A DNA stretch of 64,000 bases from Rhodococcus triatomae (GTDB lineage Bacteria > Actinomycetota > Actinomycetes > Mycobacteriales > Mycobacteriaceae): contig NZ_CP048814.1 in assembly GCF_014217785.1 (NCBI RefSeq), forward strand, positions 3,348,001 through 3,412,000. Direction: 5' to 3'. Below are positions 26,578 through 35,518 of this stretch, in pieces; position 1 is the stretch's first letter; every line of letters starts with the position of its first letter. The notes beneath the pieces were generated by a model, which saw only the letters and a list, made by a program, of their open reading frames with translations, did no database searches and was not told the DNA's origin. The translations under genes were made by a program, and so were the position numbers.

Positions 26578-27438
26578 ATGACGATTGCCAAGGGTCGCGC
26601 AGACCGGACGCTCATGCGTGTCCGCAAGGCCGGTCGCGCACCGCTCAACGTGCTGGACCGCGCCGGCGAGCAGATGTCGTTCTACTCGCGCTCGATCGCG
26701 TGGATACCGCACACGATCGTGCACTACCGCAAGGAAGTGCTGCGTCTGCTCGCCGAGGTCACCTTCGGCAGCGGGGCGCTCGCCGTCATCGGTGGCACCA
26801 TCGGCGTCATCGTGATGATGTCCGGGTTCACCGGCGTCGTGGTGGGCATGCAGGGTTTCGCCGCTCTCGAACAACTCGGCAGCTCGGTACTCACCGGCTT
26901 CCTCTCCGCGTATGTCAACACCCGTGAGATCGCCCCGATCGTCGCCGCACTCGCGTTGTCGGCCACGGTCGGCTGTGGTTTCACGGCGCAGCTCGGTGCC
27001 ATGCGGATCTCCGAGGAGATCGACGCGCTCGAGGTCATGGCCGTGCCCAGCGTCCCGTTCCTGGTGACGACGCGCATGATCGCCGGATTCGTCGCGGTCA
27101 TCCCGCTCTACATCGTCGGCCTGCTGGCGGCTTACCTGTCCTCGCGAATGATCACGACCGTGGTCAACGGTCAGTCACCAGGGTCCTACGACCACTACTT
27201 CAATCTGTTCCTACCACCGGAAGACGTGCTCTATTCGTTCGCGAAAGTGCTGATATTCGCGTTCGTCCTGATCCTCATCCACTGCTACTACGGCTACCAC
27301 GCCTCGGGCGGCCCCGCCGGCGTCGGTGTCGCCGTGGGCCGGGCGGTGCGTACCGCGATCGTGACGATCGCAGTGCTGGACTTCTTCCTCAGCCTCGCCA
27401 TCTGGGGCACGACGACCACAGTGAGGGTGGCCGGATGA
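26578..27438 (+). CDS. yrbEB: MlaE/YrbE-family permease YrbEB
   Basis: A 286-residue MlaE-family permease, the partner of YrbEA. It has an N-terminal cytoplasmic basic segment of about 60 residues, then hydrophobic helices, with the signature EEIDALEVMAVPSVPFLVTTR and a conserved HCYYGYHASGGPAGVG region near the C-terminus. ATG 26578 follows yrbEA by four bases. Its stop overlaps the mceA start (ATGA). Confidence 0.94.
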   Translation: MTIAKGRADRTLMRVRKAGRAPLNVLDRAGEQMSFYSRSIAWIPHTIVHYRKEVLRLLAEVTFGSGALAVIGGTIGVIVMMSGFTGVVVGMQGFAALEQLGSSVLTGFLSAYVNTREIAPIVAALALSATVGCGFTAQLGAMRISEEIDALEVMAVPSVPFLVTTRMIAGFVAVIPLYIVGLLAAYLSSRMITTVVNGQSPGSYDHYFNLFLPPEDVLYSFAKVLIFAFVLILIHCYYGYHASGGPAGVGVAVGRAVRTAIVTIAVLDFFLSLAIWGTTTTVRVAG

Positions 27439-28787
27439 CAGACACGACTTCGGTGCTCAGGCGCCGTGTGCTCGGCGTGGTGTTCTTTCTCGTCCTGGCA
27501 CTGTTCCTCGGATTCACGATCGGTACCTACAACAAGACGTTCAAGGACGTGGTGCGGGTCGATCTCCTCACCGATTCGGTCGGCAACGCGCTGCCCATGA
27601 ACGCGGACGTCAAGGTTCGCGGACTGATCGTGGGCGAGGTGCGCTCGACGTCGACGGAGAACGGACAGGTCACCGCGGAACTCGCGATCGAACCCGCGAT
27701 GGCGGGCTTGATTCCGTCCAACGCCACGGCCCGTCTCCTGCCGAAGACGCTGTTCGGTGAGCGCTACGTGTCGCTGATCATTCCGGAGAACCCGGCCTCG
27801 GCGATCACGGCCGGCGACACGCTGCGCCAGGATGTCAGCGGCAACGCCATCGAGGTCGGACAGGTACTGGACGGCCTGCTGCCGTTGCTGCAGGCGATCC
27901 CGCCGGAGGATCTGGCGAGCACGCTCGGCGCCCTGGCCCAGGGCTTCAGCGGGCGCGGTGCCGAGTTCGGCCTCACGCTCGATCGGCTCCAGGAGATCTT
28001 CCGCGGGGTCAACACCGAGCTGCCCGCGCTCCAGCAAGGCCTGCGCGGTCTGGCGGACTTCTCCCAGACGTACTCGGATGCCGCCCCGGACCTGATCAAT
28101 GCGCTCGACAACCTCCGCGTCACCGGCAACACCGTGGTGGAGCGGCAGAACCAGCTCAGCGCTCTCACGGCCTCCTTCACCGGGACCGGTGCGAGCACCG
28201 CGGACCTGCTGGAGGTCACCGGGGACTCGATCATCAGCTTCGCCGCCGACTCGCGGGAGGCGCTGCAGCTGCTGGGCCGGTTCTCGCCGTCGTACGGCTG
28301 CATGCTGGCCGGCTTCGCCCGCACCGCCCCGTCGGCGCAGGACATCATGGCGGCCGACGATCCGTACCCCGGTGTCCGGGCGAACATCCAGTTCGTCAAT
28401 CCGAAGGGCCGGTACCTGCCGAACCAGGACGAGCCGCGGATGATCGACGACCGCGGACCGGCCTGCTACGACTCGTTCAAGGAGCCGGGCAGGAAGTTCC
28501 CGCAGTACCCGGGCTGGGCGTCCTACAACGACGGTGCGTACCAGGTACCGACGCGTAACCCGGGCGAGAACCGTCCCCTGGACATCCTTCCCGCGCCCGA
28601 AGGGGTCCCGGACAAGGTTCCCACCTGGACGGGACTGCAGGCGAGCTACGTGAACTCCCAGGCAGAGCAGGACACATTGGACGTGGTGTACGGCGAAGCG
28701 GGCGGTATCGCTCCGGAAGACGTACCGAGTTGGACCACGCGCCTCGGCGCGCCGACTCTGAGGGGAGCGGAGGTGAGCTTCCAGTGA
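27435..28787 (+). CDS. mceA: Mce family protein MceA
   Basis: A 450-residue MCE/MlaD-domain protein. An N-terminal membrane anchor (residues about 10-32, VLGVVFFLVLALFLGFTIG) is followed by the MCE domain with DVKVRGLIVGEVRSTSTENG, then a long helical region that forms part of the periplasm-spanning tube, and a Cys-containing C-terminal domain (SPSYGCMLAGF, RGPACYDSF). It starts in an ATGA overlap with yrbEB. MceA to MceF together form the lipid conduit of the importer. Confidence 0.94.
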   Translation: MTDTTSVLRRRVLGVVFFLVLALFLGFTIGTYNKTFKDVVRVDLLTDSVGNALPMNADVKVRGLIVGEVRSTSTENGQVTAELAIEPAMAGLIPSNATARLLPKTLFGERYVSLIIPENPASAITAGDTLRQDVSGNAIEVGQVLDGLLPLLQAIPPEDLASTLGALAQGFSGRGAEFGLTLDRLQEIFRGVNTELPALQQGLRGLADFSQTYSDAAPDLINALDNLRVTGNTVVERQNQLSALTASFTGTGASTADLLEVTGDSIISFAADSREALQLLGRFSPSYGCMLAGFARTAPSAQDIMAADDPYPGVRANIQFVNPKGRYLPNQDEPRMIDDRGPACYDSFKEPGRKFPQYPGWASYNDGAYQVPTRNPGENRPLDILPAPEGVPDKVPTWTGLQASYVNSQAEQDTLDVVYGEAGGIAPEDVPSWTTRLGAPTLRGAEVSFQ

Positions 28788-29863
28788 GGGGCCTCGCAGC
28801 ACCGATGGTGAAGCTGATCGTCTTCGCCGTCGTCACGATTCTGGCCACGGGAATGCTGGCCGCGACGATCGCCAACCTCGGTGGCGGAGGTGGCACCAAG
28901 TTCCACGCGATCTTCTCGGACGTCACGTCCCTCAACGAAGGGGACGAGGTCCGTATCGCAGGTGTGCGTGTCGGACAGGTTCAGTCGATCTCCATCGAGA
29001 ACGAGCGCCAGGCCAAGGTCGAGTTCACGGTGAACGACCGCGACTGGCTCCCGGCCAGTACGACGGCGACGATCCGGTTCCGGAACCTGGTGGGGCAGCG
29101 GTACATCTCGCTCGCACAGGGTGAGGGGGAACAGGGCAGGAAGATCAACGGTGGCGACACCATCCCGATCGAGCAGACCCGTCCCGCGGTCAACCTGACC
29201 ACGCTGTTCAACGGCTTCCGTCCGCTGTTCCAGACGCTCAGTGCGGACGACGTCAACAAGTTGTCGTACCAGATCATCCAGGTCTTCCAGGGCGAGGCCG
29301 GAACCGTCGCGGAACTGGTGCGCAGCACCGCGAGCCTGACGAACACGATCGCGGACAAGGACCGCGTGATCGGATCCGTCATCGACAATCTCAACACGGT
29401 CCTGGCCACGGTCAACGAGCGGGACGAGGAGTTCGACTCGCTGATCGTGAACACCCAGGCGCTGGTCTCCGGGCTCTCCGCCGACCGCGACGTCGTCGGC
29501 TCGGCGGTCACCTCGCTGGCCGGTCTGACCGACGCCACCGCCGACCTCCTCGAGCCGACCCGGCCGTCGATCACCCAGTCGATCACGGCACTGAACACCG
29601 TGGCCACGACACTGAACGAGAACCGTGACGCCCTCGACGACACGTTGAAGGTGTTCCCGGTGAAGCTCGAAAAGCTCGGCCGTGCCGCGAGTTACGGTTC
29701 CTGGTTCCAGTTCTACCTGTGCGGTATCGACATCATCGCCGGACCGGGGTCCTCGCCATATCTCAATCTGCCGACCGGACTGCCCACCGTGAATCAGCCG
29801 CTCTACACCAACTCGGCGACACGATGCACGCAGGCGGGCCTACAGGAGTTGCAGCAGAAATGA
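28784..29863 (+). CDS. mceB: Mce family protein MceB
   Basis: A 359-residue Mce subunit. After RGLAAPMVK comes a membrane anchor near residues 9-30, then the MCE domain with LNEGDEVRIAGVRVGQVQSI and FRNLVGQRYISLAQG, then a helical needle region rich in LVRSTASL-type heptads, ending with a short Cys-bearing tail. GTG 28784 overlaps the mceA stop by four bases; the frame is open further upstream inside mceA but lacks similarity there. Confidence 0.93.
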   Translation: MRGLAAPMVKLIVFAVVTILATGMLAATIANLGGGGGTKFHAIFSDVTSLNEGDEVRIAGVRVGQVQSISIENERQAKVEFTVNDRDWLPASTTATIRFRNLVGQRYISLAQGEGEQGRKINGGDTIPIEQTRPAVNLTTLFNGFRPLFQTLSADDVNKLSYQIIQVFQGEAGTVAELVRSTASLTNTIADKDRVIGSVIDNLNTVLATVNERDEEFDSLIVNTQALVSGLSADRDVVGSAVTSLAGLTDATADLLEPTRPSITQSITALNTVATTLNENRDALDDTLKVFPVKLEKLGRAASYGSWFQFYLCGIDIIAGPGSSPYLNLPTGLPTVNQPLYTNSATRCTQAGLQELQQK

Positions 29864-30855
29864 CGAAACGACGTAGCCCGGCAGTGGCAGGTGCGCTCGG
29901 CATCCTCGTGGTGGTCCTGGCGACACTGTCCGCACTCTCACTGGATTCGCTCCCGATCGTCGGTGCCGGAGCCACCTACAAGGCGCAGTTCTCGGAAGCC
30001 GCGGGCCTCAAGCCCAGCAACGAGGTTCGTATCGCCGGGGTCAAGGTCGGCACCGTGACGTCGGTGGACCTCGAGGGCGACCGCGTCGTCGTCGGCTTCC
30101 GCGTCGGTGACGCGTGGGTCGGCGACCAGACCAGCGCCTCGATCCAGATCAAGACGATCCTCGGCCAGAAGTACCTCGCGCTCGATCCCCGCGGATCCGA
30201 CACGCTGGATCCGAGCGATCAGATCCCGCTCGAACGCACGACGGCGCCGTACGACGTCATCGAGGCGTTCTCTTCTGCCGCCGAAACGGTCAGCGAGATC
30301 GACACCGAGCAGCTCGCGGCCAGCATGCAGACCCTCTCCGAGGCGTTCTCCGAGACTCCCGGTGACATCCGGGCGTCGCTCGACGGCGTCAGTCGGCTGT
30401 CCGAGACCATCGCCAGCCGCGATCAGCAGTTGCAGGCGTTGTTCCGGGCGACCGGGCAGACGTCGCAGATCCTGGCCGATCGGAACGAGGAGTTCACCCG
30501 GCTGATCCGCGATGCGGGAACGCTGCTGAACGAGCTGAACACCCGTCAGCAGGCGATCCATCAGCTGCTCACCGGAACCCAGCGGCTGTCCCAGCAGTTG
30601 ACCGCGTTGGTCCGGGAGAACGAGGAGCAGATCGGTCCCGCCCTCGCTCAGCTCAACGGGGTGGTCGGGATCCTGAACGAGAACAACGCCGAACTCGACA
30701 AGGCCATGAAACTGTACGAACCCTTCGTCCGCCTGTACACGAACGTCGTCGGCAACGGACGCTGGTTCGACCAGGTCGTCGTCAACGTTCTGCCACCCGG
30801 CCTGCCGGACATCCCCGGCTACCGTGAGCCCGTTCGTACTCTGGGGGTCAACTGA
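29860..30855 (+). CDS. mceC: Mce family protein MceC
   Basis: A 331-residue Mce subunit. The start MTKRRSPAVAGALGILVVVL gives a short anchor; the MCE domain shows LKPSNEVRIAGVKVGTVTSV and IKTILGQKYLALDPRG; a long helical stretch follows (SRDQQLQALFRATGQTSQIL, RQQAIHQLLTGTQRLSQQL). ATG 29860 overlaps the mceB stop. Shorter at the C-terminus than many MceC proteins, with no Pro-rich tail. Confidence 0.93.
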   Translation: MTKRRSPAVAGALGILVVVLATLSALSLDSLPIVGAGATYKAQFSEAAGLKPSNEVRIAGVKVGTVTSVDLEGDRVVVGFRVGDAWVGDQTSASIQIKTILGQKYLALDPRGSDTLDPSDQIPLERTTAPYDVIEAFSSAAETVSEIDTEQLAASMQTLSEAFSETPGDIRASLDGVSRLSETIASRDQQLQALFRATGQTSQILADRNEEFTRLIRDAGTLLNELNTRQQAIHQLLTGTQRLSQQLTALVRENEEQIGPALAQLNGVVGILNENNAELDKAMKLYEPFVRLYTNVVGNGRWFDQVVVNVLPPGLPDIPGYREPVRTLGVN

Positions 30856-32138
30856 TGTCGGACGTCGAACAGGGCACCGGCCGGGTCTCTCGCGGTCGTA
30901 TCGCGCTCGTCGCGGGTGTCGTCATCGTGGCTCTGGTCCTCGCCGGAGCGCTGTGGTGGGTGTTCACCCGCGCGGGCACCACGAAGATCACCGCGTACTT
31001 CGACAAGTCGATCGGAATCTACGAGGGCTCGGATGTGCGGGTTCTCGGGGTGAAGGTGGGATCGGTCGAATCCGTCGAGCCACAGGGCGAAGTGGTGAAG
31101 GTCGATCTTCGGGTGGACCGAGGCGTGGACGTTCCCGCCGAGGCCAAGGCTGCCCAGATCACACCGTCGGTGGTTGCCGATCGCTACATCCAGCTGGCGC
31201 CTGCCTATACCGACGGCGCGACGATGGCGAGCGGAGCGGTGATTCCGCGGGAGCGCACGGCGACCCCGGTCGAGGTCGATCAGTTGTACTCGAGTATCGA
31301 GGAGCTGTCCTCGGCACTCGGGCCGGACGGAGCGAACCAGGAAGGCGCGCTCTCGAACTTCGTGGAGTCCGGCGCGGCGAACCTCGAGGGCAACGGCGAG
31401 GCGCTCGGTCAGAGCATCACCCAGCTGTCCGATGCCGCTCGGACGCTCAATGATTCGCGGACCGACCTGTTCGACACCGTGAAGAACCTCCAGGTGTTCG
31501 TCAGCGCGCTCGCCCAGAACGACCAGCAGGTCCGGCAGTTCAATGCCGAGTTGTCCGACCTGTCGGGGTTCCTCGCCGGCGAGCGCCAGGATCTCGGGGC
31601 GGCCCTGAACCAGTTGGCCGTCGCACTCGGCGACGTGGCCCGGTTCGTCGGGGACAACCGCGAGATGCTGGTGAAGAACGTCGAGGACCTCGTTCCCGCC
31701 ACTCAGGTGCTGGCGGACAACCGCACCTCGCTGGTGAACTCGTTGACGCTGCTGCCGCTCGCGGTGAGCAACCTGACCAACTCGTACAACGCGGAGGCCG
31801 GAACCCTCGATTCACGCCTGATCTTCAAGGATCTGCAGGAACCGGGCGCGTTGCTCTGCCGGCTCGTCGACCTGTCGAATCTCATGCCGGGCGATCCGGA
31901 GTTCGAGCGCCTGGGCCGGCAGATCCAGCCCGCGGTCGACATGTGCAACGCCGCGATGCACGAACGGAACGAGGAACTGCGGTCACCGGACCTGATCCTG
32001 CCGTTCGGCATTCTCAGTGCGGAGAACATCCAGCGGTACCCGGTGCCCGGCACCGTGCCCGGCGTGGTGTCCCCGCGCCTGTCCGACCAGCTGGACCCGA
32101 ACGTCTATGCCCCAGGGATCTACGGAGGCGGCGAATGA
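30855..32138 (+). CDS. mceD: Mce family protein MceD
   Basis: A 427-residue Mce subunit. An N-terminal anchor (IALVAGVVIVALVLAGALWWV) precedes the MCE domain with IYEGSDVRVLGVKVGSVESV and ITPSVVADRYIQLAPAY, then helical region and a C-terminal domain with Cys residues (LLCRLVDLSNLMPGD, VDMCNAAMHERNEEL). The start codon overlaps the mceC stop by one base. Confidence 0.93.
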   Translation: MSDVEQGTGRVSRGRIALVAGVVIVALVLAGALWWVFTRAGTTKITAYFDKSIGIYEGSDVRVLGVKVGSVESVEPQGEVVKVDLRVDRGVDVPAEAKAAQITPSVVADRYIQLAPAYTDGATMASGAVIPRERTATPVEVDQLYSSIEELSSALGPDGANQEGALSNFVESGAANLEGNGEALGQSITQLSDAARTLNDSRTDLFDTVKNLQVFVSALAQNDQQVRQFNAELSDLSGFLAGERQDLGAALNQLAVALGDVARFVGDNREMLVKNVEDLVPATQVLADNRTSLVNSLTLLPLAVSNLTNSYNAEAGTLDSRLIFKDLQEPGALLCRLVDLSNLMPGDPEFERLGRQIQPAVDMCNAAMHERNEELRSPDLILPFGILSAENIQRYPVPGTVPGVVSPRLSDQLDPNVYAPGIYGGGE

Positions 32139-33379
32139 GAAAGTCTCTCGTACTCGGAGCAGGTGCGGTCGCGGTCGCGTTCGCCGTCACCTCGTGCTCG
32201 TCTCAGGGCATCTACAGTCTGCCGCTACCCGGTGGTGCCGACGTCGGGTCCGATCCGATGACCCTGACCATCCAGTTCGACGACGTCCTGGATCTGGTTC
32301 CGCAGACCGCGGTGAAGGTCGAGGGCGTCCCCGTAGGACGGGTCCGCTCGATCGATGTCGGTGACGACGGTTGGACCGCCGACGTGGAGATCCTGCTCGA
32401 TTCCACGGTGGATCTGCCGGCCAATGCGCTGGCCTCGATCGACCAGACGAATCTTCTGGGAGAGAAGTTCATTCAGCTCTCGCCGCCGACGGATGCGGCG
32501 CAGCCGCGCCGACTGTCCGACGGCGACGTGATCCCGTTGCAGAACACTCGGCAGTCCACGGAGATCGAGCAGGTCCTCGGAGCCCTCTCGCTGCTGCTCA
32601 ACGGCGGCGGTGTCGGGCAACTCCAGCCGGTCATCCACGAACTCAGCACCGCCTTCGACGGTCGCGAGGGACGGGTGAAGGAACTGCTGCACGATGCGAA
32701 CGATCTGATCGGCGGCCTCAACGAGCAGCGCGACGACATCACTCGCGCACTCGACGGCCTCGACGTCCTCAACAGCCGGATCGTCGAGCAGAACGAGAAG
32801 ATCGCGCAGATCCTCGAACAGTTGCCCGTGGCGACCGAGGTACTCGAACAGCAGCGTCCACAGCTCACCCAGATGCTCGTGCAACTCGATCGGCTCGGCA
32901 CGGTCGGTACGGACGTGATCAACCAGTCGAAGGACGACCTGATCAAGGACCTGCTCGCGCTGCGCCCGACGTTGCAGGCTCTCGCCGATGCCGGGCAGGA
33001 CCTGCCGGACGCGTTGCCGTTCCTTCCCACGGTTCCGTTCCCGGACGGGGTGGAGAAGATCGCCCTCGGCGGTTCGGTGAACCTCTTCCTCTCGGTCGAC
33101 CTGCAGATCGGCGAGACTCTCGACGGTCTCGGCGTCGGCCAGGGTGACCCGGTGTACGTGCCGCCGAGGTACGGCCAGCCGCAGCCGGTGATCGACCCGT
33201 CCAACCCCTGGTACGGCGGCAACGGCGCGCGTCCGGGGTGGCCCACGGTGTCGCTCTTGCCGATCCTGCCTCCGGTTCCCGCACTGGGAGCACCGCCCGC
33301 GCCCGCGGCAGGTGAGGCACCGCCTCCCAACCCCCTCGAGGGGCTTCTCGAACAGTTCGGAATCGGAGGTGGACGATGA
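32135..33379 (+). CDS. mceE: Mce family lipoprotein MceE
   Basis: A 414-residue Mce lipoprotein (LprK-like). The signal peptide MRKSLVLGAGAVAVAFAVTS is followed by the lipobox Cys at residue 21 (VTSC), so the mature protein is lipid-anchored, as MceE proteins are. The MCE domain shows VPQTAVKVEGVPVGRVRSID and TNLLGEKFIQLSPP. The C-terminal 60 residues are Pro-rich. ATG 32135 overlaps the mceD stop (ATGA). It is the only lipoprotein in the operon. Confidence 0.94.
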   Translation: MRKSLVLGAGAVAVAFAVTSCSSQGIYSLPLPGGADVGSDPMTLTIQFDDVLDLVPQTAVKVEGVPVGRVRSIDVGDDGWTADVEILLDSTVDLPANALASIDQTNLLGEKFIQLSPPTDAAQPRRLSDGDVIPLQNTRQSTEIEQVLGALSLLLNGGGVGQLQPVIHELSTAFDGREGRVKELLHDANDLIGGLNEQRDDITRALDGLDVLNSRIVEQNEKIAQILEQLPVATEVLEQQRPQLTQMLVQLDRLGTVGTDVINQSKDDLIKDLLALRPTLQALADAGQDLPDALPFLPTVPFPDGVEKIALGGSVNLFLSVDLQIGETLDGLGVGQGDPVYVPPRYGQPQPVIDPSNPWYGGNGARPGWPTVSLLPILPPVPALGAPPAPAAGEAPPPNPLEGLLEQFGIGGGR

Positions 33380-34617
33380 GCTCACGTCTGGTACGCATCC
33401 AGTTGGTGGTCTTCGCCCTCGTGGCGTTGCTGGGCATCGTCTACGTCGGCGCGAAGTACGTACGGCTCGACAAGCTTCTCGGGTTCGGCGAGTACATGGT
33501 GTACGTCGATCTCGACGACTCGGGCGGCATCTTCACCAACGCCGAGGTCACCTATCGGGGCGTCCCGGTGGGCCGTGTCGGCGATCTGTCACTGACCGAG
33601 GACGGGGTGCGCGTGCAGTTGCGCCTCGACTCGGGCGGACCGGACATCGCGGCGTCCTCGCGGGCCGTTGTCGCCAACCGCTCGGCCATCGGTGAGCAGT
33701 TTGTGGATCTGCAGCCGGACACCGTGGATGCCCCGTTCCTCGAGGACGGGTCGATCATCACGGACACCGAGATCCCGGTGCCGATCGAGACCGTCCTGAT
33801 GTCCGTCGACGGCCTCGTCCAGTCGGTTCCGTTGGAGCCGTTGCGCATCGTCGTCACGGAACTCGGTTCCGCACTGGACGGCAGGGGCGAGGACATCGGC
33901 CGGCTGGCGGATTCCCTGTCCACGCTGACCGAAGCGGGGCTCGAGGCGCTCCCACAGACGGTGACGCTCATCCGGGACACCCGCACGGTGCTGGACACCC
34001 AGTCCGACCAGGCTTCGTCGATCCGGCAGTTCAGCAATGACCTGGACCTGGTGACGGCACAGTTGCGCAGCAGTGATCCCGATCTGCGCGCGATCATCGA
34101 CAACGGCACGCCCGCATCGGACGAACTCGGTGCACTGGTGGCCGAGGGAGGCCCCGCGCTGACCAAGGATCTGGAGAACCTGGCTGCGCTGGCCAGCTCG
34201 CTGGCACCGCAGGCCGTCGCGCTGCAGCCGCTGCTCACCTTCCTTCCGGGTATCGCGGCGGGTGCGTCCACGATCGCCCCGGGCGACGGCACCGTGCACC
34301 AGGGGCTGGTGCTCGAGACGAACAACCCTCCGACGTGCACGATCGGATACGAGGGCACCTACGAGATCCTGAAGCAGATGAAGGCCGAGGACCCGAACTT
34401 CGACGACACCCAGCAGGACTTCCCCTTCAACACGAACGCCAACTGCAACGTGCCTCAGGGGAGCGTCACGGGCGTGCGGAGCGCCAACCGCATCGTCTAC
34501 GCGGACCCGGCGACATCGCAGCCGTGGGACATGACACCGAAGGTCGATCCGGACAAGCTGGATCTCAACCCGATCGCCACTCAGCTGGCACCGCTGGTCG
34601 GTGTCACGCCGCGGTAG
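33376..34617 (+). CDS. mceF: Mce family protein MceF
   Basis: A 413-residue Mce subunit. It has an N-terminal anchor (IQLVVFALVALLGIVYVGA), the MCE domain with NAEVTYRGVPVGRVGDLSL and NRSAIGEQFVDLQPD, and a C-terminal part with Cys residues (NPPTCTIGYEGTYEIL). ATG 33376 overlaps the mceE stop. It is the last Mce subunit; 86 bases of repeated sequence then separate it from the Mce-associated genes, which have their own promoter-like element. Confidence 0.93.
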   Translation: MSSRLVRIQLVVFALVALLGIVYVGAKYVRLDKLLGFGEYMVYVDLDDSGGIFTNAEVTYRGVPVGRVGDLSLTEDGVRVQLRLDSGGPDIAASSRAVVANRSAIGEQFVDLQPDTVDAPFLEDGSIITDTEIPVPIETVLMSVDGLVQSVPLEPLRIVVTELGSALDGRGEDIGRLADSLSTLTEAGLEALPQTVTLIRDTRTVLDTQSDQASSIRQFSNDLDLVTAQLRSSDPDLRAIIDNGTPASDELGALVAEGGPALTKDLENLAALASSLAPQAVALQPLLTFLPGIAAGASTIAPGDGTVHQGLVLETNNPPTCTIGYEGTYEILKQMKAEDPNFDDTQQDFPFNTNANCNVPQGSVTGVRSANRIVYADPATSQPWDMTPKVDPDKLDLNPIATQLAPLVGVTPR

Positions 34618-34638
34618 CGCGGAGAGAACTGGCGGTAT

Positions 34639-34696
34639 GCAGTGAAAAACGGCGCCACGCAGTGACAACGGCGACGTGCCGTGACAATCAGTAGGG
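34639..34696 (+). repeat. Degenerate 20-bp repeat between mceF and the Mce-associated gene
   Basis: Three diverged copies of a unit like GCAGTGACAACGGCGNC begin at 34639, 34659 and 34678, the last running into the -10-like TAGGGT. They fill most of the 86-bp gap. Their role is unknown. Confidence 0.5.
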
Positions 34697-34697
34697 T
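34692..34697 (+). promoter_or_regulatory. Leaderless -10 element of first Mce-associated gene
   Basis: TAGGGT, then six bases and GTG 34704, with no Shine-Dalgarno. It suggests that the two Mce-associated genes can be transcribed apart from mceA-F. Confidence 0.5.
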
Positions 34698-34703
34698 ATT
34701 GAT

Positions 34704-35450
34704 GTGAAACCGAGCACTACCGAATCGCAGCCGCAACCCGAGGACGCACCCGGCCCGCCGCCCCAGTCGGCGTCCGATCGCACAGGTGCCGCGAAGGCGG
34801 CGCTCGTCGCAGTCGTCGTGGCGGCGGTGATCGCCGCCGTGGCGGCCGCATGGTTCGGGTTCCTGTGGGTCTCCGCGATCTTCGGGGACCGTTCCACCGC
34901 TGACACCCGTGACGACGCGATGAACGGGGCGCGGCAGGCGGCGATCAATCTCAACTCGTTCGACGTGGCCCAGATCGATCAGTCCTTCGAGAACATGCGT
35001 TCGTCGATCACCGGCGATCAGATGAACACCGATCTGGACGAGACCGTCGAGATGTACGAGGCCCAGATCGCCCAGGCGGCCGAGGACCAGATCTCGGCGG
35101 AGCGGTCCGAGGCGGAGCCACTGCACAGCACGCTCACCGAGTTCAACGAGGACGACGGCACCGCGACGGCGCTGGTCGTGGTGGCCGTACGCACCACCTG
35201 GCCGGATCATTTCGAACGCACGCGCGTGACGATGCGGCTCGGGCTGCAGGAAGTGGACGGTGTCTGGAAGGCGTCCACCGTGGAACCGGTCGGTGTGCCG
35301 ACGCAGCTGGAGGTCGGTGAGGTTCCGGGTGCCGCCCCCGCTCCGGAAGGTGGCCAGCCGGCCCCCGCGCCGGGTGATCCGGCCGAACTCGCCCCGGTCC
35401 CGCTCCCGGGTGACTCCGGAGAAGGACAGAATCCTGAAGGCGGACAGTAG
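34704..35450 (+). CDS. Mce-associated membrane protein (first)
   Basis: A 248-residue single-pass protein of the Mas/Mam type found at the end of mce operons. A Pro/Gln-rich cytoplasmic segment is followed by one helix near residues 31-60 (AALVAVVVAAVIAAVAAAWF). A periplasmic NTF2-like domain follows, with AAINLNSFDVAQIDQSFENM and TALVVVAVRTTWPDHFERTR, and then a Pro/Gly-rich tail. Related proteins (Mam1, OrfA/B) stabilise Mce complexes in mycobacteria. GTG 34704 is the start. Confidence 0.88.
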   Translation: MKPSTTESQPQPEDAPGPPPQSASDRTGAAKAALVAVVVAAVIAAVAAAWFGFLWVSAIFGDRSTADTRDDAMNGARQAAINLNSFDVAQIDQSFENMRSSITGDQMNTDLDETVEMYEAQIAQAAEDQISAERSEAEPLHSTLTEFNEDDGTATALVVVAVRTTWPDHFERTRVTMRLGLQEVDGVWKASTVEPVGVPTQLEVGEVPGAAPAPEGGQPAPAPGDPAELAPVPLPGDSGEGQNPEGGQ

Positions 35451-35518
35451 GACTCACCCGGTCTCGATCGGGCCCGCGGCGGGTACTCCCGCCGGCGAAT
35501 GTAGGAAGTGGTGAAGTA

